NCBI GenBank assembly: GCA_015832175.1
Contig: WJXW01000005.1
Location: forward strand, 1,426,001 to 1,490,000
Length of the DNA: 64,000 bases
Source: Paraphaeosphaeria minitans
Taxonomy: Eukaryota; Ascomycota; Dothideomycetes; Pleosporales; Didymosphaeriaceae
Reading direction: 5' to 3'
Numbering within the stretch: position 1 is the first letter of the stretch; every line of letters begins with the position of its first letter. The position numbers were made by a program, and so were the translations under genes. Below are positions 56,852 to 64,000 of the stretch, one piece after another. The notes beneath the pieces were generated by a model. It ran no database searches, was not told the origin of the DNA, and saw only the letters and a program-made list of their open reading frames with translations.

Positions 56852-59107
56852 TCACCACCACTGACCTGCTCCCTTCCCTTCCCTTCCCTTCGCACTCCAC
56901 TCCCCCGCGGTGCTATCCATCCTTCTCGGCTCCGGCTCCTGGTCACGACCCCTCTTGTAGTAATCTTCTTGCTTGATGCCCGCGCAGCCTCTTGGTGTTC
57001 TGCATATCTTCCACGCATCCTCGCCCGCTGTCTTCCATATCACTTCTCGAACTTCTTTGCCCACTTTTTCTATTGCGTCCATGGCCCATATCACGTCAAG
57101 ATGCTCGTACCCTTCAATAACCTTAGAGTGTACGAGATCGACGTGTGGTTCACGTCCACGTTGGAAACGGCGCAGGAGCCGCCGCCCATCCACGAGAGCA
57201 TCGTTGCCGCAAACCCAGAACGCGAAAGGTGGTGTCCGAGGCCCGTACCATGCGTACTTTGCGCGATTGTTGTTGTGGTTGTGTACATTTATGGCATCGT
57301 CGCCAGCTCTGAGCTCGACGTCTTCATCATCTGACGATTCGTCAGAGCGCTCGGGTTGCTCGTCTTCTTGTGCATCTTCCTGGTCCTCGATGATCTTTTC
57401 CTCCCTCGTTGCCAGAATGCATTTTTGCTTCGCAAAGCACTCCCTACCGAGCCACCAGCGCATGCTCTCGGCGCTGACGTAGACAGGCGCAAACTGGAAC
57501 ATGCGGTCTCGAAGATCTCGTTCCCAGCGGTCGTCTGTCCAATTGAAAAGAAAGCCAAAGATATGGTAGCCCATGGCACCATATAATCGCGGCGGGAGCA
57601 GCGAATGCATGGTCATCATGAATGGAATGAAGGCATGAATGCCGAAGATAGCGCGGAACATGCCTGGGCTGATTACGCGCATGAACTTGAAGTACATTTT
57701 GCCAACGAGTGGACCGGCATAGGCGGCTGGCGCAAGGGCACAGAATACGGAAATCTTCTCGCCAATTTCTGGACGTTGCTCTTTGGCGAGAGCGACGAGT
57801 GTTTGTGTCGTGCCTTGGCTGTGCGCGATAAGCCCAAGCTTCGAGAAACCCGTTTCAGCAAGGACGCGTGAAACGAGGGCAGGAAGGTCCATGACGCCCA
57901 TCTGTCGGATGTTCCAGGCCCACATGCGCGGGTCTGAGTAGGAAAGCATGCTGTGACGCGGCTTGAAACCACATCTGTTGTTCCCTAGCCAAACATCATA
58001 GCCGGATTTGGCAAGGAAGAAGGCGAGACTATCGTCGTCATTGGTACAGTAGGCGCCTGCGGATTGTAACAAGCCATGGATCAAAAGGACAGGGTACTTC
58101 TTGTCGCCGGGTTCGTACTGGGAGCCTGACACTGCGTCGGTAGAAGTGGCATTGTTGAAGACGTCCGGACTGTTGGGTGTGCGCTGCGACGGGTCACTCC
58201 GTTTGTATTCTTGTGGGTTGTAGATGTGCCAGAGCTCAATGACGAAGCCGTCCTCGGTGTGAACGTCGAAGCTCTCGCAGTCGAGGCCTACACGGCGCGC
58301 ATAGTAGCGGATATCACATGGGATTTTGTCTGGACCGCCTTCGAGGAGTATGAAGTCGTCTGCTCCAGGAGCATGGGCTTCTATCTGCGAGTGGCTCTGT
58401 TTTTTCCAAGCTTTTTCAGCTACCTGGCGCGCTTTCTTTCTCTTGTTCTCTTCATGGTAGAATGGCCGGCCGTGGTCAGGATCTTGCAAGGTGAGTCGCA
58501 TCCACTGCCTCTTCGCAACATCCGGCATGCTGGTAAACAGAGCACCGAGAATGATGACCAGAAGAAAGCATGAAGAAAGTACGGCCGATGTTCCTCTGAA
58601 ACACCAAACTTGGATCTTGCGAAGCAGCGAGGGAGGCCCGTAGATGGGCAATGGTGGGAAGAGTGGGTTCGTCCTTGATGGCGGTGTTTGACTTTGGAGC
58701 GGAGCATCAGTCTGCCCTTCCTCACCAGCGTGCGGAGAAGAGGCTTTTGCTGGGCGTGCGCCATGTATCGTACCGTCCGTTGTTTCACGTGCCTCGGCCG
58801 CCACTGGTGGGCCCTCAGAGGGGTCCCTATCGGCCATCTCATCCCTCAGTTTGTTGAGTTTCTTTGCCTCGTCGACAGGCACTGCCGGCAACCGTCCGCC
58901 GTCTGCCGTCTCAATGACGGGATCTTGTGCGGTGATGAACTTGGCCTCGACGGCCTGTGTTGAGCCAGTAGCGTCATCTTCTTGGTCCGGTGCAAGATGG
59001 GCCAATCTTTCAGCTTGGTGGGCGAACTCGAGGGCGGCTTTTGGCTTGGATTGCGTCTTGTCCTGCGCGTGGTCGACACGGTGCCGGATCTTGGTTGCTG
59101 TTGCCAT
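56852..59107 (-). CDS. Membrane-anchored steryl ester/triacylglycerol lipase (Tgl1/Yeh family)
   Basis: An acid-lipase-type alpha/beta hydrolase, likely releasing fatty acid from steryl esters at lipid droplets, ER or plasma membrane. It is a single exon of 751 residues. After a long disordered N-terminus, a membrane segment lies at about residues 175-194 (VLSSCFLLVIILGALF). The lipase-associated region follows (VGLDCESFDVHTEDGFVIEL), then the oxyanion motif HGLLQSAGAY near 344 and the nucleophile elbow LIAHSQGTTQT with Ser near 430. Asp is expected in CGNDALVDGRRLLRRF and His in GYEHLDVIWAMDAIEKVGKE. A very acidic insertion (EDQEDAQEDEQPERSDESSD) sits just before the Asp strand. The tail is Arg/Lys-rich. 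It is divergent from PEX6 with about 250 bases between starts. Confidence 0.9.
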   Translation of the reverse strand: MATATKIRHRVDHAQDKTQSKPKAALEFAHQAERLAHLAPDQEDDATGSTQAVEAKFITAQDPVIETADGGRLPAVPVDEAKKLNKLRDEMADRDPSEGPPVAAEARETTDGTIHGARPAKASSPHAGEEGQTDAPLQSQTPPSRTNPLFPPLPIYGPPSLLRKIQVWCFRGTSAVLSSCFLLVIILGALFTSMPDVAKRQWMRLTLQDPDHGRPFYHEENKRKKARQVAEKAWKKQSHSQIEAHAPGADDFILLEGGPDKIPCDIRYYARRVGLDCESFDVHTEDGFVIELWHIYNPQEYKRSDPSQRTPNSPDVFNNATSTDAVSGSQYEPGDKKYPVLLIHGLLQSAGAYCTNDDDSLAFFLAKSGYDVWLGNNRCGFKPRHSMLSYSDPRMWAWNIRQMGVMDLPALVSRVLAETGFSKLGLIAHSQGTTQTLVALAKEQRPEIGEKISVFCALAPAAYAGPLVGKMYFKFMRVISPGMFRAIFGIHAFIPFMMTMHSLLPPRLYGAMGYHIFGFLFNWTDDRWERDLRDRMFQFAPVYVSAESMRWWLGRECFAKQKCILATREEKIIEDQEDAQEDEQPERSDESSDDEDVELRAGDDAINVHNHNNNRAKYAWYGPRTPPFAFWVCGNDALVDGRRLLRRFQRGREPHVDLVHSKVIEGYEHLDVIWAMDAIEKVGKEVREVIWKTAGEDAWKICRTPRGCAGIKQEDYYKRGRDQEPEPRRMDSTAGEWSAKGREGKGAGQWW

Positions 59108-59358
59108 GCTTGTTCAGCGCAACGAAACGGCTGGTGACACTGGAAGGGTGGAGTTGGCTGTTCTACCCGAGGTCCATACTCACGGTAGTCTACCTACTAG
59201 GTAGGTATTTAGGTACCTAGGCTTGTAGGTACCGTACCTACCGTACCGCTATCTAGGCCAGCTTGGCATCAACCCGCACTTGGATTGCGACTTTCACTGT
59301 CTGTTACCCAGTCTAGCGCGCACCTCTGCGTGAGATTTTGTTCTTTGCTTGTAAAACA
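59108..59358. promoter_or_regulatory. Shared divergent promoter of the lipase gene and PEX6
   Basis: 251 bases between the two start codons. It contains a dense cluster of TAGGTA/GGTACC words at 59185-59250, including the fourth exact AGGTACCGTACCT. A lipid-ester hydrolase and a peroxisome biogenesis factor sharing a promoter would fit a common response to fatty acids, but no oleate-response element was recognised, so this is inference. Confidence 0.5.
59227..59239. repeat. Dispersed motif AGGTACCGTACCT, copy 4
   Basis: Exact copy lying about 120 bases upstream of both the lipase and the PEX6 start codons. Confidence 0.8.
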
Positions 59359-62300
59359 ATGGAAGTGCAGAACGGCACTGTCCATCCGCGCAAGAGGCGG
59401 CGGAGAAGACGCGCCGACCGGCCTGCGATTTCGGCGCGACTGCTGCCTGACAACGGCATCCAGGGCGAGGTGGGCATCCTCTCGGCGGACCTGTTCGACA
59501 ACCTCTTTCCGTGGGCTCAAGGGACCGGTATGGGTACGCGCATAGCTTGACCTCCAGAAGGTCCGACGTCGTGATTGGCCTGCTGACGCTTCTTGCCTGT
59601 AGACGGTGACCACTACATCGCCATCACGCCCAGCTCCACCGTCGACGCTCTCCAGAACACCCCGTGGACCATCCTGCCGGTGCGCCGTCCATCCACCCAG
59701 TCCACTGCCACCTCGCGCCCGCATTCCTCGCTGCAAGTACCGTCGTCGGCCGTCGCGCTCCAGTCCTTCTCCCACGCGCTCCACAGCATCTCGCCCAACA
59801 AGACCCAACCAAGAGACACGCCAATCGAGGTCCGCATACATGATGTCGTTCCAGTAGGACTGGATACCGTCTATGTCAATCTCGACACAGAGGCGCTGAG
59901 GAAGCTGGACGACGTGCATGCCAAGTTTGGCGGTGGCTTCGGCGGGACACGCAATGGCATTGCTGGAAAGCACGCCCATGGCACCGACCATGCCGCGCAG
60001 GAGAATGCGTGGACGCACGCAGTGCGAGAAGCGCTGCACTCACCCGCCCTGGTGCACACCGGCGACCTCCTTCCGCTGCCGCTTCCCGCTCACCCCATCA
60101 CCCACCTCCCACCTCCCCCGGCAAAGATAACAGCATGCGAACCTGTAGCCCAGGGCCTCTTGCTGCCATCTACCAGGATAGTTGTTCTCCAGTCACATCG
60201 TGGCTCGAAACCTGCCCCTGTTTTTGCACCTGCAAGGCCTGCGCCTGTGGAGCATGGCTTCGACGACTCGGAAGATACGTCGAATGAGACTTTCTACTCT
60301 GCCACTGAAGATGGCTCGCCATCCCAGAACAGCAGTCCACCGGGAGAAGAATCGACCGATAACTTCGAGTCGGAGCTGTCTGGATCTGGATCTGGATCCG
60401 ATGTCGGAGACCTCTCGGATGACTCCGACGACATCATATCTTTGACCGCGCCTGCCCTACCGCCGCAGCCCTCGGGTGTGTTCTCCGTGTTCTCATCTGC
60501 TACTCCAAGACCCGGCTATCTTCACACCAATGGAATGGCAACCCCAGGCTCCGTGTTTTCCACCTTCACTGCCACGACCGCCCGAGGAGCAGCCTCCAGG
60601 ACCAAGGTGTTCAAAGCGAATGGCTTGCTACTGCCTATACCCGACGAGCTGGTTCACCCCAAGCCTGGTGTTCAAGATGACGAGGAAGCACGTGTATTTG
60701 TGGATACCAATACCTTGGTCAAAGTTGGCTGCTTCTCAGGCGATTGGGTCAGCATTGAGGTTGCGTCTGAGCCTTCGCAGCATCCTTTATTTGGGCTAAG
60801 GGCTTTCGATACTGAGCATGAAGATGATACTCGGTGGCGTCCCGTCCGGATCTACGGGATACCAGAAGCCATGACTAAGAAGGTTGCGCCATATCGTGTC
60901 AATAAGTCGGACGACTTCGACCGCAGGTCTAGCTTTTCGGGCTTTGCGCCAGCAAGCACTTCACTTCAGGCGTATCTGTCGCCTGTTTTGCTGGCCAACA
61001 TGGACAGCCCTTCTCATCTACGTATCGCACCTTTAGCACCCCCTCAGCATCAGCATGGTCCTAGGACCGCCATCCAAAAACCACGACTCAACGGCTTCTC
61101 CTCGCCTCCATCTGCAAAGGAGGTCACGCTCTTGAAATTGTCCACGCCCCTCTCTTCCGAACGCCTCCTCCAGCCAAGTCTGTTCGCGTCTCTCAAAGAC
61201 CACTTCGAACAAAAGCGCCGATTGGTCAAAAGCGGTGACCTCATTAGTGTCGCCATCGATGAATCCCTGGGTCGTGCAATCTTTCACGCGAGCGCGAACG
61301 AGGAAGATGTCGGAAATGACGAATTACTCTCGGGGTCCAAAGACAGCTCCGACGAGGACCCTGCACACGCCAGCGACCGGAAACCCAAAGCAGTCGCCTG
61401 GTTCAAGATTGGCAACGTTGCAGCATCAACTGAGCACAGAGATGGAGAAGAGTCAGATCTTTGGGGTGGTGTTGTAGCCGTCGATGCCGCGAGCACAAAG
61501 ATGGAGATGAATGGCAGCGAGCAGGGAAAAACCCCATCTCCCATCAACAGTGCCTGGCAGTATTATCTCGGCGCGAAGCGAGCTCCTGCTGGCGCGAGCC
61601 AGAAGATCTTGACAATCGAAGATATGCCAAAGACCTACGTCTCGTCGTTACGGCGCCGCTTGCGAGAGCTGATCTCAGCCGCCACTAGCCCAAGAGCGAT
61701 ACATATGGGTCTGCCACCAATTGCCGTGTTACTCACCTCGACACAGCGTGGGATCGGGAAGGCTACAGTAGCGGCGAAAGCATGCGAGGACCTTGGGCTG
61801 CATTCCTTCTCCATCGATTCATTCGATATCCTTAGCGAAGGAGGCGCAGGCGGTGGCGATGTGAAGACTGAAGGCTTTCTCAAAGCAAGGGCAGAACGTG
61901 CGCTTACCTGCGGTGCCAAATATACGGCATTGTTGGTCAAGCACATCGACGTCCTCAATGCTGATCGCATGGTTACCGCGCTCAAAGAAATTCTTGCAGA
62001 CTCCCGAGTTCTTGTTGCAACGACGACTGAAATCGACAAGGTACCAGAAGGTATCCGCGGTTTGTTCACACACGAGATCGAAATGTCGGCGCCGGACGAG
62101 GGCGAAAGAGAGGGAATCCTACGTGGTATCGTCGACGATGCGGGTATTCGGTTGTCACCAGACGTCGACCTCAGCAATGTTGCCGTCAAGACTGCTGCAT
62201 TGGTCGCAGGTGATCTGGTAGACGTCGTCGACCGCGCGCTGGTAGCAAAGCGAAACCGTATCGAAACTCTCGCCATTTCCGCGTCAAAGAACCAATCAAC

Positions 62301-63686
62301 AGGCGCCACAGTCACCCCCAGGGACATCGAGCTAGCAGGGGGACATTGCAGCAGCAGTTTGACAAAAGCCGATCTGGACGGGGCTGTCGACGCTGCCCGC
62401 AAGAACTTCGCTGACGCCATCGGCGCACCCAAAATTCCCAACGTCAGCTGGTCTGACGTTGGCGGTCTCTCGCACGTCAAAGACGCCGTTATGGAGACCA
62501 TTCAACTACCTCTCTCGCGTCCAGAACTGTTTGCTAAGGGCATGAAGAAACGCAGTGGCATCCTATTTTACGGTCCACCGGGAACAGGAAAGACGTTACT
62601 TGCCAAGGCCATTGCAACCGAGTTCTCGCTCAACTTTTTCAGCGTCAAGGGCCCAGAATTACTAAACATGTATATTGGTGAATCTGAAGCGAACGTGCGG
62701 CGCGTTTTCCAGCGGGCGCGAGACGCCCGACCTTGCGTCGTCTTCTTTGATGAATTGGATTCCGTTGCGCCAAAGCGTGGCAACCAGGGTGACAGCGGCG
62801 GTGTCATGGACCGCATAGTCAGTCAGTTGCTCGCTGAACTAGACGGCATGAGTGACGGCGGTGAAGGCGTCTTCGTCATCGGTGCGACAAACAGACCTGA
62901 CTTGCTTGATCAAGCATTGCTACGTCCTGGACGCTTCGACAAAATGCTATACCTTGGTGTATCTGATACGCATGAGAAACAGCAGACCATTCTCGAAGCG
63001 TTGTCGAGGAAGTACGTAACCCCGTCCTCTATTTCACATACTCGTTCGTGTCTGCTAACAACTTCTCTAGATTTACACTTCATCCCGATCTATCGCTTGC
63101 CCGTGTTGCCTCCACACTGCCTTTCACATACACGGGTGCAGATATGTACGCCCTTTGCTCGGACGCCATGCTCAAGGCGATCACGCGCCAAGCGCGCGCC
63201 GTAGACGAGAAGGTCGCTGGCATCAGCAATTCCCGTGGCACGGCTATCACAACTGCGTATTTCTTCGATCATCTTGCGACGGAAGAAGACACGGCCGTTA
63301 TGGTCATGGAAAATGACTTTATTGAGGCGCACAAGGAGTTGGTGCCGAGTGTCAGCGCTGATGAGCTTCAACATTATGAACGCGTGAGGAAGACTTTTGA
63401 GGGAACAGGAAAAAAAGATGAGAGTAGTAGACCATCACAGAACGGCACCGCGCCACCTCCGACCTCAAGTAAGGGGAAGGACAAGGTCGCTGCGCCGCCT
63501 GATGACGAGAGCCTTATCGTACACACTGAGAACATCGACATCAACGGGTCTGCCAGTGGTGCATTCGGAAAAGGTAAGGGCAAAAGCAAGGCGCCTGCTG
63601 TGGGTCATGCCAGCAAAAGCAGCCTCGACATTGCCGAGGGAGGGTTCGGGAGTGCGGCCGATGGGGACGAGGAGCTGTACTCTTGA
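59359..63686 (+). CDS. PEX6: Peroxisomal biogenesis AAA ATPase Pex6
   Basis: With Pex1 it forms the hexameric motor that extracts the ubiquitinated import receptor Pex5 from the peroxisome membrane. Exons 59359-59527, 59603-63011 and 63071-63686 give 1397 residues. The N-terminus has a striking basic run (PRKRRRRRRADRP). The N-domains contain an acidic Ser-rich insertion near residues 225-270 (SELSGSGSGSDVGDLSDDSD). The first AAA domain is degenerate: the P-loop position reads STQRGIGKATV near residue 760 instead of GxxGxGKT, as expected for Pex6 D1. The second is intact: [20 protein letters not shown] near 1045, VVFFDELDSVAPKRG near 1103, then ATNRPDLLDQALLRPGRFDK. The last splice rebuilds ALSRKFTLHPDLS. 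A Gly/Lys/Ser-rich tail ends DEELYS. Confidence 0.96.
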
Positions 63687-64000
63687 GCCAAGGTGACGTT
63701 GGGCAAAAGCGAATATGCTGTTGCTTGATGCCAGTAGGTGCTCGCCTGATTATTGTAAAGGAGAAGTGTATATTATCTACACGGGTGCAAGACGCATAGC
63801 GTCTCTACACGAATAGCATCTTCAACCGCATTCCATGTACATGTACCTGCTGTCTTTCTAGTGTCTGGTCAAGATCAACTTATGTTTACTCATCGCTTCG
63901 AGTGTACAGCATAATCAACAGTAAGCTGTCTGAAACTGAAAGTTGGAGTTTCGTTATCATGCAAGCTTACGCAGCTAGATGTATCGCGCGTGTTAACGAC
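63687..64000. other. PEX6 3' flank, no gene seen
   Basis: The last 314 bases of the window. No open frame of note, repeat or RNA gene is present. Confidence 0.4.

Noticed and set aside
61635..62501. 288-codon minus-strand frame
   Set aside because: Antisense to the D1 region and linker of PEX6.

Overview
The window is nuclear DNA of a filamentous ascomycete fungus (Pezizomycotina). This follows from the gene structures: most genes carry several introns of about 45-75 bases with GT..AG ends, on both strands, at roughly one gene per 2-3 kb. The gene families point the same way: a vezatin/Inp2-like membrane protein, an ELMO/CED-12 protein, a fungal hexose transporter, a GH38 vacuolar mannosidase, and several conserved fungal proteins of unknown function. 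A class such as Dothideomycetes is plausible but cannot be proved from the sequence alone. No plasmid, phage, CRISPR array or rRNA is present, and no secondary-metabolite cluster is visible.

Layout. 1-3.1 kb: the 3' part of TEL2, converging on dUTPase. 3.3-4.4 kb: three unrelated minisatellites. 6.0-7.8 kb: a hexose-type MFS transporter. 9.75-12.8 kb: pyridoxal kinase and PCNA in tandem. 13.75-16 kb: EMC6 and a 230-residue fungal protein. 16.8-18.8 kb: a vezatin-like protein. 18.8-27.7 kb: a gene-poor stretch holding a C2H2 zinc-finger gene and unresolved coding-like fragments. 27.7-31.4 kb: the divergent pair RPT1 (proteasome ATPase) and CCT4 (chaperonin). 34-37.5 kb: a His/Asp-repeat protein and several microsatellites. 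37.6-41 kb: an ELMO protein divergent from a cysteine-rich protein. 41.8-48.5 kb: a secreted protein, a nucleotide-sugar 4,6-dehydratase, a peroxisomal enoyl-CoA hydratase/isomerase ending in SKL, and the t-SNARE SEC9. 49.2-52.6 kb: alpha-mannosidase. 52.6-56.8 kb: an AT-rich, gene-poor relic zone. 56.9-63.7 kb: a membrane steryl-ester-type lipase divergent from PEX6.

Most genes are housekeeping and do not form one pathway. Loose themes are DNA metabolism (TEL2, DUT1, PCNA), protein quality control (RPT1, CCT4, EMC6), peroxisomes (PEX6, the SKL-tailed crotonase, perhaps the vezatin-like protein) and membrane traffic (SEC9). Exon models were built by hand. For most multi-exon genes the exon lengths sum to a multiple of three, and the PCNA model gives exactly 261 residues, the same length as human PCNA.

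The most notable signals are structural: an 8-base microexon in RPT1, an 11-base microexon in pyridoxal kinase, a PCNA start codon split by an intron, and a 13-base palindrome-like motif present as four exact copies, all intergenic and mostly in promoters. I found no convincing new biological system.
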